A DNA stretch of 64,000 bases from Hyphomicrobiales bacterium (GTDB lineage: Bacteria; Pseudomonadota; Alphaproteobacteria; Rhizobiales; Rhizobiaceae), in the NCBI GenBank assembly GCA_900466575.1, contig UBMP01000007.1:1-64000 (forward strand). The letters are read 5' to 3'. The notes under the pieces are model-generated. The model ran no database searches and was not told the origin of the DNA. It saw only the letters and a program-made list of their open reading frames with translations. Positions 17,641 through 27,137 of the stretch are shown one piece after another (position 1 is the first letter of the stretch; every line of letters begins with the position of its first letter). The translations under genes were made by a program, and so were the position numbers.

Positions 17641-18387
17641 ATGACGCGCAGCAGCGACATCAAGAAGGCCCTTGCCGCAAACGAGGCGACGCCACTCTAT
17701 GCGGGCGTCAAGCAAATCATTCTGAACAAGATCCAAAGCGGAGAATGGCCTCCTAGGCACCGGGTCCCGTCTGAAAATGAACTGGTGCTTGAATTGGGCG
17801 TGAGCAAGATGACGGCCAATCGGGCCTTGCGCGAACTTGCGAACGAAGGCGAATTGATCCGGAGACAAGGCGTTGGGTCGTTCGTCGCCGAGCGCAAAGG
17901 TGTGTCGACTCTGTTTGAAGTCCGCAACATCGCCGAAGAAATTGCCGAACGTGGGCATTCGCATGAAGCGAGCGTTATTGCGCTCGCCGAGGTCTCTGCA
18001 TCGCCAGAAATCGCAGACGCGTTGGGGCTCGAGATAGGATCGGCAGTCTTCCACTCGTTGCTCGTCCACAGCGAGAACGGGGTCCCTGTCCAGATCGAGG
18101 ATCGCTACGTCCATCCGGAGATTGCAACGGACTATCTCAAGCAGGATTTTACGGTCATCACGCCGAATGCCTACCTGACCGCCGTCGCGCCGCTCAGCGG
18201 TTCCGAACATGTCGTTGAAGCAGTCATGCCGCAGACTTGGGAATGCAAGCTCCTGATGATCCTCAAAACAGAACCCTGTTTGACGATCAGACGGCGCACG
18301 TGGTCCGACTCAAAAGTCGTATCGACTGCGCGTCTCATTTATCCCGGTCAACGCTATCGCCTGGAAAGCCGGAACGGAACCTTTTAG
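17641..18387 (+). CDS. HutC-like GntR-family repressor
   Basis: 248 residues. N-terminal GntR winged helix (HRVPSENELVLELGVSKMTA, then NRALRELANEGELIRRQGVG) and a C-terminal UTRA domain. It is closely HutC-like throughout, including VGSFVAERKG, LFEVRNIAEEI, VPVQIEDRYVHPE, DFTVITPNAYLTAVAPL and LIYPGQRYRLES. HutC proteins respond to urocanate, the product of histidine ammonia-lyase. A HutC paralogue divergent from an importer and a HAL homologue therefore suggests that it senses the urocanate-like product of that lyase, for example thiourocanate if the substrate is ergothioneine (inference). The usual hutUHI genes are not in the window. Confidence 0.88.
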   Translation: MTRSSDIKKALAANEATPLYAGVKQIILNKIQSGEWPPRHRVPSENELVLELGVSKMTANRALRELANEGELIRRQGVGSFVAERKGVSTLFEVRNIAEEIAERGHSHEASVIALAEVSASPEIADALGLEIGSAVFHSLLVHSENGVPVQIEDRYVHPEIATDYLKQDFTVITPNAYLTAVAPLSGSEHVVEAVMPQTWECKLLMILKTEPCLTIRRRTWSDSKVVSTARLIYPGQRYRLESRNGTF

Positions 18388-18582
18388 ACATCTGCCACAC
18401 TTGTATATGGAACCTAGTTTTCTGCGAGACCGCATCATTGTGATCGAGGCTCTTCCAAAAGCCAGGGAGTCGCAGCTTGGGCCACGTTTGCGCGCTCCTG
18501 ACGTTCGACCCACATTGCCTTTTCAGCAGCCGACTCCCGCTGACCGGATTTGTGTCCGAGCGACTGGCCGCACCAATTTCGG

Positions 18583-19185
18583 TCAGCTGCCCGAAACCGG
18601 ATGCGTCGTGGTACCCCAGCAGACGATCCTGACGGCGATGCGCATGCGGTCCAGATATTCGGCCGGCGTTGCCACCGAGCGCTTGATCCCCTCCGACGTC
18701 GCAGAAAGGTTGGCGGCAATATCCTTGGCGGAGACCCCCGCCCCGCTCCAACGCGCGGCGATACCCGCCGAGGCCAGCGCATCCGCCACCTCGGAGACCA
18801 CAGCCTTCTCGACCTCGTCAAAAACGGGACCGACAAGCTCGATCATGGTCGTCATCAGTTCGCCGAGGTACGCGGCGCCGACCGCTTTGCTGTGTAGTGC
18901 CACGAAGGCGCCCAGCAGACGTTCCTCGATATCGTGATCCTCCCGGGCAAGCGCGGCTGTAGCCTCCGCGCGCATCACCTCGATAGTGCGCGAGACCATG
19001 GCCTTGAACACGGCTTCTTTAGTCGGAAAATGGAGGTAAAGGGCTTGGCGCGAGATTCCGACCGTCCGCGCGATATCCTCCATCGTCGCCTTTTTATAGC
19101 CGTAACGCAGGAAAATGCCGATCGCTGCATCGACGATCGCGACCTGCCGATCGGTTTCGGCGTCATTGTCTGTTCTCATGTCCAT
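18583..19185 (-). CDS. TetR/AcrR-family transcriptional regulator
   Basis: 200 residues. N-terminal helix-turn-helix ATMEDIARTVGISRQALYLH followed by FPTKEAVFKAMV, and a variable ligand domain. It is divergent from the SDR gene at 19483 across a 297-base spacer, so it probably represses that gene and itself. The ligand is unknown. The 195 bases between the HutC-like gene and this one hold no recognisable gene. Confidence 0.85.
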   Translation of the reverse strand: MDMRTDNDAETDRQVAIVDAAIGIFLRYGYKKATMEDIARTVGISRQALYLHFPTKEAVFKAMVSRTIEVMRAEATAALAREDHDIEERLLGAFVALHSKAVGAAYLGELMTTMIELVGPVFDEVEKAVVSEVADALASAGIAARWSGAGVSAKDIAANLSATSEGIKRSVATPAEYLDRMRIAVRIVCWGTTTHPVSGS

Positions 19186-19345
19186 CGTCCAGTCCGCGCA
19201 TCGTGAATCGTTTCAACAGGTTCATCCGCGCCGGATCGATTGTTAGCCGGTCCATTAATCCCGCTCAATTCGGAATCCGCATGGCGTCGCGGCCCAGCCG
19301 AAAGGCCTTCGCAAGTGATGATGTCGTGCCAAAGCAGAGATCACG

Positions 19346-19380
19346 CTTGACAACATGACAAAATATCGCAGATTGTCAAG
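19346..19380. promoter_or_regulatory. Inverted repeat between TetR and SDR genes
   Basis: CTTGACAA (19346-19353) and TTGTCAAG (19373-19380) form a perfect inverted repeat, with an internal TGACAA copy at 19356-19361. It is a candidate TetR operator overlapping a TTGACA -35 element. Nothing else was recognised in 19186-19482. Confidence 0.45.
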
Positions 19381-19482
19381 TATGTCGTCTATGCGGCAGG
19401 GCAACCCGTGGCTCCGGGTGCGGTTCAGTGTTGCGTTCAGGAGCGACAGATCCATACGCGCTTCGTCAGATAGGAGAAACCT

Positions 19483-20445
19483 ATGACATCCCAGGCATTC
19501 ACGACGGCTGATGTGCCGGATCAGTCAGGCAAGTGCTTCATCGTCACCGGAGCGAATACGGGCATCGGTTTCGAAGTGGCGAGCGCGCTGGCGGCGCGGG
19601 GTGCGCGCGTATTGCTCGCGTGCCGCGACGAAGCGAAGGCAAAAGCCGCGATGAGCCTCATTCGTCAAAAGACCTCGCGCGCCGACCTCTCCTTCCTGCC
19701 GCTTGACCTGGGGGACCTGGCGAGTGTGCGACGGGCGGCGGAGCTGGCCGCCGAGGAACCGCGTATCGATGCCCTGATCAACAATGCCGGCCTGCAGGGG
19801 CCGGTGCTGAAGCGCACGGCGCAGGGTTTTGAACAGACATTCGGCGTCAATCATCTCGGCTGCTTCGCATTCAGCGTGCTGATGTTACCCAAACTCACGG
19901 AGACGCCCGGGTCGCGCGTCGTCGTCACGAGCAGCGGGCAGCACAAAGGCGCGAAAATCGAATGGGATGATCTTGACGCAGAGAAGAGCTACAAATGGCT
20001 TCCGCGCTACGGTGCCAGCAAGCTCGCGAACCTGCTCTTTGTCTTCGAACTGGACCGGCGCTTGCGGGCGGCAGGCGTGCCGGTAACGGCGGTCGCGTGC
20101 CATCCAGGTCTTGTCGGCACGAACCTCGCCCGCAGTAGCTGGTGGGGCAACATCATCATGTCCCTGATCGGCTTGCTCTTCGCCACCCCCGCCATGGGGG
20201 CATGGGGCGCGCTACACGCCGCGACCGGGCAGATTAAGCCCGGCGGATATTATGGACCGACGGGAGCTTCAGGCCTGCGAGGGCCTTCCGGTGAGGGAGT
20301 TCCCTCCGACGATGCGCGGAATCCGCAGCTTGCCGAACGGCTATGGGATGTGTCCGTCAAGATGACCGGGATCGACCCCGGCTTGCCTCCCGTAGATGGA
20401 ACCGCGCCGCGAGATACATCACACGCTGGGTTGCGCGATGCCTGA
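19483..20445 (+). CDS. Short-chain dehydrogenase, retinol-dehydrogenase-like
   Basis: 320-residue classical SDR with the TGANTGIG cofactor motif, INNAG, TSSGQHKG around the catalytic serine, and YGASK as the Tyr-x-x-x-Lys pair. A hydrophobic stretch near residue 225 (IIMSLIGLLFATPAMGAW) may touch the membrane, as in the retinol dehydrogenase-like group. RBS AGGAG precedes the ATG. It is probably controlled by the divergent TetR gene. The substrate is unknown; members reduce aldehydes and ketones. Confidence 0.85.
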   Translation: MTSQAFTTADVPDQSGKCFIVTGANTGIGFEVASALAARGARVLLACRDEAKAKAAMSLIRQKTSRADLSFLPLDLGDLASVRRAAELAAEEPRIDALINNAGLQGPVLKRTAQGFEQTFGVNHLGCFAFSVLMLPKLTETPGSRVVVTSSGQHKGAKIEWDDLDAEKSYKWLPRYGASKLANLLFVFELDRRLRAAGVPVTAVACHPGLVGTNLARSSWWGNIIMSLIGLLFATPAMGAWGALHAATGQIKPGGYYGPTGASGLRGPSGEGVPSDDARNPQLAERLWDVSVKMTGIDPGLPPVDGTAPRDTSHAGLRDA

Positions 20446-20749
20446 CAGAAGACGCTCGCGATCGTCAGCACCGGGACAAAGGCTCCGCGCGGACCTCGCC
20501 CAGGCGTTCTGACGCGAAGGCTATCCAACGTGTTCACGCGCGCCGCACCGCTCGGAAGCGGGTGGCCGCAATGACCTTGACGGCGAACGGCGGAACCTTC
20601 CGGCGGCTGCCGTCTATCGCCTTACACGACTCCACCCGATTGAAATGACGCCTCGTTTTATTCCGCACACGAATGGGGGCATGAAGAAGTCGATGCAAAT
20701 GAGTGCCTGGCAAGACATCAGCGCATGCGCTGACGTCACAGCGAGCGCC
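20446..20749. other. Spacer between convergent SDR and AraC genes
   Basis: About 300 bases with no convincing gene, RNA or repeat. Short open frames here have no ribosome sites or family resemblance. Confidence 0.5.
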
Positions 20750-21766
20750 TCAGACCGGCATGCCATGGATATCCCGCCATTGATTGGGGGTCAGCCCCTC
20801 CCAATCGCGGAAGGCGCGGTAAAACGAACTCTTGTCCTGATACCCCAGCATCCAGGCTACTTCGTTGATATCCGCCGACGGATCGACAAGGAGTTCGCGC
20901 CCGAGTTCCTGCCTTGCTTCATGGAGGAGATCGCGGAAGGTTGAGCCCTCTTCCGTAATCCGGCGCTGCAGGGTGCGCTCACTGGTGCCGAGGTCCCGCG
21001 CAATGGCGGACAATTCGGGCCGCCCGCTGGTCAAATGCCGCTTGAGCGCATGTTTGACTTGCTCGCGAACAGAATGGAACGGTTCGAGTTCGCTGAGAGC
21101 GGTCGCCAGAGCCGGCGTCAGAAGCTCAAGCAGCTCCGGATTATGACCGGGAAAAGGCTTGTCGAGATCGGCGCTATTGAAGACCACCATATCCACCGGA
21201 GCGTTATAGCGGATCGGGCAGGCGAAATGATCGCGAAGTTCCGGACTCTTCGGATCCGGCCGGGCAAATTCGATCCGGGCCGGCACGATGAGCTGACCGG
21301 TCCCTCGCCGCGCGAGTTCGATCGTGAACACCAGAGACAGATAGGCCGACAGTGCCGGTGGCGGTGCGTTGGCGTAAAGCCAGCGGCTGCTGACAGCCAC
21401 CTGCCCTCCGTTTTCCTCGACGTTGAGCGTGGAGGGGGTGCACAGGCGCTGGTATCTGACCAGCCGTGACAGCGCATCGCGGAAATCACGCGCATAGAAG
21501 GCGACCAGGGCCGAGGGTGGAAAGATCGATGTTTCCGCGCCCTTGACGAGTTCGATTGCAAACGAGGCGGGATCGGGAACAAGCATCTCCACCGCCCGGA
21601 AAACCGCAAAATACTCTTCGGTCGTAAACACCCTCTGCGGGTTCAGATGCAGCGTGCTCGGAAGGCGGGCCTGCCGCAGGATTGCCGAAGGCGGCAGACC
21701 GAAACGTTCCATCACACGCCAGAAGGCCTGCGGGATCTTCGACTTATCCGCTGGAGATGTGCTCAT
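20750..21766 (-). CDS. AraC-family regulator with arabinose-binding-like N-terminal domain
   Basis: 338 residues. The N-terminal region (about 20-210) resembles the PF12625 type found in OruR/ArgR-like AraC proteins. The C-terminal tandem helix-turn-helix is clear: LSAIARDLGTSERTLQRRI and INEVAWMLGYQDKSSFYRAF, ending in the typical W-E-G-x-T-P-N-Q-W-R. The start at 21766 follows GGGAGT; a longer frame to 21835 has no ribosome site. It lies directly after the RND pump gene on the same strand and may control the efflux operon. Confidence 0.85.
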   Translation of the reverse strand: MSTSPADKSKIPQAFWRVMERFGLPPSAILRQARLPSTLHLNPQRVFTTEEYFAVFRAVEMLVPDPASFAIELVKGAETSIFPPSALVAFYARDFRDALSRLVRYQRLCTPSTLNVEENGGQVAVSSRWLYANAPPPALSAYLSLVFTIELARRGTGQLIVPARIEFARPDPKSPELRDHFACPIRYNAPVDMVVFNSADLDKPFPGHNPELLELLTPALATALSELEPFHSVREQVKHALKRHLTSGRPELSAIARDLGTSERTLQRRITEEGSTFRDLLHEARQELGRELLVDPSADINEVAWMLGYQDKSSFYRAFRDWEGLTPNQWRDIHGMPV

Positions 21767-21880
21767 CTGCCGTACTCCCTTCTTGTACTGCCTGCCCCTC
21801 CAGGGAGGTCGCCTTTGATACTTAGCCCAATGCACGCTGTCTTGCGAAATGCGTTTGCGGTGCTTTCCCGGTTTCCTGGG

Positions 21881-24800
21881 TCAATCCTGGCTTTCAGGCG
21901 GCCCCGTCGTTACCATTGCATTCGGACGCAGCCGGAACGAGACGGCGTAGAGCGCCGGCAGGAAGAAAAGCGTCAGAAATGTTCCGACGATAATCCCGCC
22001 CATCATCGCATAGGCCATGGGTCCCCAGAAGACCTCCCGGCTGATCGGGATCAGCGCAAGGCTGGCCGCCGCTGCGGTCAAAAAGATGGGACGCGTCCGG
22101 CTGATCGTGGCTTCAAGCACGGCGTCCCATGGCGCCGTCCCCTCGGCGCGCAATCTTTCGATCTGGTCGACCAGAATAACCGCGTTGCGGATCAGGATGC
22201 CGATCAGGGCGAAGACACCGAGGATGGCGACGAAGCCCAATGGCGCGCGGCTCGGGACGAGCGCCGCGACCACCCCTATGAGTGCAAGCGGCGCCACCGA
22301 CATGACCAGAAACAGGCGGCTGAAGCTCTGCAGCTGCACCATGAGCAGCACTGCCATAACAAGCAGCATGACCGGAATGACGGCCGCAATCGGCGCCTGC
22401 GACTTGCCGCTATCTTCGACCGGGCCGGCCACCTCGATCTTGTAACCGGACGGCAGGGCCGCCTTCAGCGTGTCTATCTGCGGCTGGAGGGATTCCACCA
22501 CGGTCGCCGGCTGCGTTGCGTCCAGCACACTTGCTTTGACCGTGATCGTCGGCAGGCGGTTGCGGCGCCAGATCACGGGCTGTTCCTGCTCATAGTCGAG
22601 GGTGGCGACGGCCGACAGAGGAATCTGCTGGCCGTTTCGACCCGGAAATTGCAGATTCTCGATCGTTCCGATATCGCCGCGCTCGCGGTTTTCAGCGCGG
22701 CCGATCACATCAACCAAATAGATCGAGTCGCGGATCTGCGTGAAGGAGGAGCCGGCCACAGCCCCCGAAATCGCCTGGGAAATATCCTGCGAACTGACGC
22801 CGAGCTGCCGGGCCTTGTCCTGAAGGACATTCACCTTGAGCACGCGCGCCGGTTCGCTCCAGTCGAAGACGGCTGGGCTTGCCAGCGGGGAATTGCTGAC
22901 GACGCCGGCGACCTGCTGGGCAATCTCCCGCACTTTGCCTGTCGACGGACCCGTTACCCGATACTGGATCGCGCGACCGGGCGGCGGCCCGAGGGGGAGC
23001 AGGGCGACCATGACGTCCGTGCCGACATAATCGCGACGGGTCGCCTCGGCGATCTTGGCGCGCAACCTGTCACGGCCCGCCACCGACTTCGGCACGATCA
23101 CCAATTGCCCGTAATTGGGCGATCCCACCTGCACGTCCAGGGTCAAAACGAAGCGCGCCGCGCCACTCCCCACATAGGATGTCCAGTGATCAACGTCCGG
23201 GTCGCCAGCCAGTACATTCGCCTCGAACCGATCCATCTGCGCCTTCGTGTCTGCAATCGAGGCATTTTGCGGCAATGTCCAGTCGACGATCAGTTCGACA
23301 CGATCGGAAGGCGGGAAGAACTGGACTTCAACAAAGCGAAAGCCCCAGATGGACAGCGCGAAAAGCCCGACGGTGACAAAAACGGTCGTCCATTTCCACG
23401 TCAGCGAAATGCGAATAACGGCCCTGAAAGCCTTCATCAGCCGCGAAGGCTCATGATGGTGCGACTTCATCGTCTTGGGCAGAAACGTCACACCCAGGAG
23501 TGGCGAAAACAGGACGGCCACAATCCATGACAAGAGCAGGGACACGGCGATAACGACAAACAGCGTGAACGTATATTCGCCTGCAGCGCTGTTGTTGAGT
23601 CCGACAGGCATGAAGCTTGCCATGGTGACCAGCGTGCCGGTCAGCATCGGGAATGCCGTGGAGGTATAGACTGCGGTTGCAGCTTTGTTGAGGCTGTCTC
23701 CGGCCTCAAGCCTTGCCACCATCATTTCGATGGCGATCATGGCGTCGTCGACCAGCAGGCCGAGCGCGATGATCAATGCCCCAAGCGAGATGCGCTGGAG
23801 CGAAATGTCGAGCAGGTCCATGCCAACGAAGGTAAAGGCAAGCACCAGCGGAATGGTCAGCGCCACAACGAAGCCCGCACGGAAGCCGAGGCTGACGAAG
23901 CTGACGGCGAGAACGATCACGACGGCCTCGAAAAGGGCCCTGAGAAAGCCACCCACGGCCTCCTGAACCACTTCGGGCTGGTCGGCGACCAGATGCAGGT
24001 CCACTCCCGCCGGCAGCTCCCGGGTGACATCCTCCATCGTCTTGCGGAGGTCGTCCCCGAAATGGACCAGATTGCCGCCGGCGCGCATGCCGATGGCAAG
24101 GCCAATGGCCGGCTGGCCGTTGAACCGGAACAGAGAGGATGGCGGATCGGCATAACCCCGCGTGATCGTGGCAACGTCACTCAACCGGAAGAAACGGTCG
24201 TTGACGCGCAGATTGACCGAGCGGAGACTATCTTCAGAGGTAAACTGGCCGCCGACGCGAATGCTGATCCGTTCCGATTTGGTATCGATCTCGCCGGACT
24301 GGACGATGGCGTTCTGGGCCTGAAGCGCTGTCAGCACCGCGTTGCGGTCGAGCCCCATGGCCGCGAGCTGCCGCATCGAGAATTCAAGGAATATCTTCTC
24401 ATCCTGCGCACCGAGCAGGTCGACCTTGCCGGCATTGGGCAAGGCAAGAACGCGCGAGCGGATATCCTCCGCATAGTCGCGCAATTGCCGCTGCGAAAGT
24501 CCGTCGGCCGTCAGGGCATAGATATTGCCGAACACGTCGCCGAAGGAATCGTTGAAGGCGGGCGCCGTTGCGCCTTTCGGAAATTCGGGCGCGACGTCGC
24601 CGATCAGGTCGCGCACACGCTTCCAGTTTTCGGGAACCTGACGTGCGGGTGTCGTGTCCTTGAGGTTCACGAAGACGACGGTGCTGCCGGAGGTCGTCAT
24701 GCTGCGGGTGAAGTCAAGCGCCGGCAGTTCCTGCAGCTTGCGCTCGATGCGCTCAGTCACCTGTTTCGTGACGTCTTCCGCTGAAGCGCCCGGCCATTGC

Positions 24801-24955
24801 GCGCTGACCAGCATCGTCTTGATCGTGAAGGAGGGATCTTCTTCGCGCCCAAGGTTGATATAGGACAGAGCCCCCGCTACCGTGGCAACGATCATGAAAA
24901 ACCACATGAGGCTCCGGTGATTGAGCGCCCATTCAGACAGATTGAATTTATTCAA
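21881..24955 (-). CDS. RND-family efflux pump, inner-membrane transporter
   Basis: 1024 residues, the standard length for AcrB/HAE1-type proton-drug antiporters. The N-terminal first helix is followed by NLGREEDPSFTIKTMLVSA. TM4 carries the paired aspartates in LGLLVDDAMIAIEMM, and the second half repeats the topology, ending in GGIIVGTFLTLFFLPALY. It starts with TTG at 24955, overlapping the adaptor stop (TTGA) with GGAGAC upstream, so translation is coupled. It works with the two upstream adaptor lipoproteins and an outer-membrane channel that is not encoded here. Confidence 0.92.
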   Translation of the reverse strand: MNKFNLSEWALNHRSLMWFFMIVATVAGALSYINLGREEDPSFTIKTMLVSAQWPGASAEDVTKQVTERIERKLQELPALDFTRSMTTSGSTVVFVNLKDTTPARQVPENWKRVRDLIGDVAPEFPKGATAPAFNDSFGDVFGNIYALTADGLSQRQLRDYAEDIRSRVLALPNAGKVDLLGAQDEKIFLEFSMRQLAAMGLDRNAVLTALQAQNAIVQSGEIDTKSERISIRVGGQFTSEDSLRSVNLRVNDRFFRLSDVATITRGYADPPSSLFRFNGQPAIGLAIGMRAGGNLVHFGDDLRKTMEDVTRELPAGVDLHLVADQPEVVQEAVGGFLRALFEAVVIVLAVSFVSLGFRAGFVVALTIPLVLAFTFVGMDLLDISLQRISLGALIIALGLLVDDAMIAIEMMVARLEAGDSLNKAATAVYTSTAFPMLTGTLVTMASFMPVGLNNSAAGEYTFTLFVVIAVSLLLSWIVAVLFSPLLGVTFLPKTMKSHHHEPSRLMKAFRAVIRISLTWKWTTVFVTVGLFALSIWGFRFVEVQFFPPSDRVELIVDWTLPQNASIADTKAQMDRFEANVLAGDPDVDHWTSYVGSGAARFVLTLDVQVGSPNYGQLVIVPKSVAGRDRLRAKIAEATRRDYVGTDVMVALLPLGPPPGRAIQYRVTGPSTGKVREIAQQVAGVVSNSPLASPAVFDWSEPARVLKVNVLQDKARQLGVSSQDISQAISGAVAGSSFTQIRDSIYLVDVIGRAENRERGDIGTIENLQFPGRNGQQIPLSAVATLDYEQEQPVIWRRNRLPTITVKASVLDATQPATVVESLQPQIDTLKAALPSGYKIEVAGPVEDSGKSQAPIAAVIPVMLLVMAVLLMVQLQSFSRLFLVMSVAPLALIGVVAALVPSRAPLGFVAILGVFALIGILIRNAVILVDQIERLRAEGTAPWDAVLEATISRTRPIFLTAAAASLALIPISREVFWGPMAYAMMGGIIVGTFLTLFFLPALYAVSFRLRPNAMVTTGPPESQD

Positions 24956-26043
24956 CGAATTGTCTCCGGAGAGAAAGCGACGGTCTCGCCGTCCTGAAGG
25001 CTCTTGACGCCCGCAACCACCACAAGGTCGCCCTGGCCTATTCCTGAAGAAACATGCACGGATTTCTCGTTTGCCTCCGCGATCTGGACTTGGCGGGCGT
25101 GCAAGGTTCGCTTGGCGGGGTCGACGATCCAGACATTCGTCTTGCCGCCCGCCTCGAAGAGCGCGCTTCCGGGGATTTCGACAAAGCCCGTGCGAGGCCG
25201 GGTCCAGGTTGCGGAAATCGTGGTGCCGATGCGGAATTCCGCCGGCGGGTTTGTGAGATCAAGCCGGACGCGCCGTGTTCTGGTCGCGATATCTGTGGCG
25301 GGCGCGATTTCCCGGACGAAACCTTCCGCACTGATGGCCGGGTCGATCTGCAATTCCACACTGAGCTTCGTTCCCGGCGCCAGTTCGTGCAGGGCGTCGA
25401 TCGGAACATCGATGACGGCATCCAGCGCCGTTGCGCGGGCAACGGTCATCACCGGGGTCCCGGGGTTGACCACCTGTCCCACCTCGGTCTGGATATCGGT
25501 GACCACGCCGTCATATTCCGAAGTGAGCCTGGAATAGGAGAGCTGTTCCTGTGCCTTCGCCTCCGTCGACTTGGCCCGCGTCAAGGAAGCGTTCGCCGTG
25601 TCGAGCGTCGCCCCCGCATTCTCCTCGTCGGTGGCAGAAACGATATTGCCCGCATGGAGCGTCTGATTGCGGGCATAGGCGGCTTTTGCGGTGTCAACCT
25701 GGGCGGCGGCGGCTCGCAACGCAGCCTGGGCATCGTCGAGCGCCTGCTGCAGGCTGCTCGGATCGATGGTGGCGAGGACCTGGCCGCGCTTGACCCGTTC
25801 GCCGACAGCAACGAGACGCTGGTCGATGCGGCCGAGCACCTGAAATCCCAGGCTTGTGCGATAGCGCGGTTCCACGATGCCGGCGAAGGTCAGCGCCAGC
25901 TTATCCTGATACTGCGCCGTCAGAGTCAAGACGGGACGCGGCGGCGGGGCGCTCTGACTTTTCGCGTCCTGATCGCAACCCGCCAATGCCGTGGTTGCCA
26001 GCAAGACGCTCATGAGAAAAATTCGTCCGCGCATGTCGATCAT
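24952..26043 (-). CDS. RND periplasmic adaptor (membrane fusion) lipoprotein 1
   Basis: 363 residues. The signal peptide ends in a lipobox TALAGC, then a biotinyl-lipoyl-like hairpin domain (LGFQVLGRIDQRLVAVGERV, then KRGQVLATIDPSSLQQALDD) and beta-barrel regions typical of HlyD/AcrA adaptors. The ATG at 26043 overlaps the upstream adaptor stop (ATGA); the in-frame GTG at 26049 is less likely. It joins the RND pump to an outer-membrane channel. Confidence 0.9.
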   Translation of the reverse strand: MIDMRGRIFLMSVLLATTALAGCDQDAKSQSAPPPRPVLTLTAQYQDKLALTFAGIVEPRYRTSLGFQVLGRIDQRLVAVGERVKRGQVLATIDPSSLQQALDDAQAALRAAAAQVDTAKAAYARNQTLHAGNIVSATDEENAGATLDTANASLTRAKSTEAKAQEQLSYSRLTSEYDGVVTDIQTEVGQVVNPGTPVMTVARATALDAVIDVPIDALHELAPGTKLSVELQIDPAISAEGFVREIAPATDIATRTRRVRLDLTNPPAEFRIGTTISATWTRPRTGFVEIPGSALFEAGGKTNVWIVDPAKRTLHARQVQIAEANEKSVHVSSGIGQGDLVVVAGVKSLQDGETVAFSPETIR

Positions 26044-27137
26044 TGCCACGCGACTTTCTGATTGGGGTGAAGAAGCTGGACGCCGGCCACGACGACGGCA
26101 TCACCGTCCTCGATGCCGGAATCGAGTATGACGCTGTCGTTCAGGTAGCGATCCACCTTGACCTGACGCAGCGAAACCTGCCGCGTCTGGCGGTCGACGA
26201 CCCAGACCGCCGGGTTCCCTTGGTCAATCGTCAGCGCCTGGGCTGGGAGCGTGGCCTTTGCCGGTCCGGAACTGCGCGCGTCTGCGGCAACGATGACGGT
26301 TGCGCCGAGCGACATGCGCGGTGGCACGTCCTGAAGAGAGATCTTGATCGCGACAGTGCCGGTGGACGGATCGACGCTGGGGGCGATTTCCCGAACGGTT
26401 CCGCGCGTCTTGACCTCCGGATCAGCAAGAAGCCCAACCTCGACAGGCGCACCTTCCTTGAAGTCGGCCTGAAGCAGGAGACGCTCGGACACCTGTAGCC
26501 TGACATCACGGCCATCATCTTCGGCCACGGTGAACACGGCCTGCGCCGGCTGGACCAACTGACCGATCTCCGCACCGACAGCCGTGATGGTGCCGTCCGA
26601 CTTGGCATGCAATTGGGTATGTGAAAGTTGTTCTTCCGCGGTCGTGACACCCACTTCAGCGCGATCGACATTGCTCTGGGAGACACGCGCGGCCTCTTCG
26701 GCCTTCTCAAGAACGCTGCGCGGTGTACTGGCGTTTGAAAACAGGATGCGCTGACGCTCGAGGTTTCGCGTCGCCTGTACCAGCTGGCTCTTTGCAAGAT
26801 CGAGATCGGCCTGAGCCGAAACGCGCGCGACACGCTGCTCTTCCGGTTCCAGTTTCGCCAGAAGCTGTCCCTTGACGATGTGATCGCCGATATCGGCCGA
26901 CCGCTCCGTCAGCCGCCCCGCAAGCCGGAACGAAAGATCCGTCTGGGTGCGGGCAGCAATCTCGCCCGTGACCCCGATTTTACGCGGCACCGCGTCCTTG
27001 CGGACCTGCAGAATACTGACGGCCACATCCTCCTTCTTTGGCGGGTCCTGCTTCTGACAGGAGACAAGCACGGCGCAAGTGGCGAAAAGGACGGCAATAA
27101 ACAGGGGTCTGATCATCTGATTTCCGGTGGCAGACAT
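26040..27137 (-). CDS. RND periplasmic adaptor (membrane fusion) lipoprotein 2
   Basis: 365 residues. Signal peptide with lipobox VLVSC, then an AcrA-like lipoyl half (LSFRLAGRLTERSADIGDHI), a coiled-coil hairpin (about 100-190) and a C-terminal ASVD-type barrel. It is a second, distinct adaptor in the same operon as the first. The start MSATGNQMIRP at 27137 follows GGAAG, and MIRPLF at 27116 is an alternative. Two adaptors with one RND pump is the arrangement of TriABC in Pseudomonas aeruginosa, where both adaptors are needed. Confidence 0.88.
   Translation of the reverse strand: MSATGNQMIRPLFIAVLFATCAVLVSCQKQDPPKKEDVAVSILQVRKDAVPRKIGVTGEIAARTQTDLSFRLAGRLTERSADIGDHIVKGQLLAKLEPEEQRVARVSAQADLDLAKSQLVQATRNLERQRILFSNASTPRSVLEKAEEAARVSQSNVDRAEVGVTTAEEQLSHTQLHAKSDGTITAVGAEIGQLVQPAQAVFTVAEDDGRDVRLQVSERLLLQADFKEGAPVEVGLLADPEVKTRGTVREIAPSVDPSTGTVAIKISLQDVPPRMSLGATVIVAADARSSGPAKATLPAQALTIDQGNPAVWVVDRQTRQVSLRQVKVDRYLNDSVILDSGIEDGDAVVVAGVQLLHPNQKVAWQ

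Noticed and set aside
21647-23530. 627-codon plus-strand open frame inside the RND gene
   Set aside because: Antisense shadow with Arg/His/Asp-rich composition and no family resemblance.
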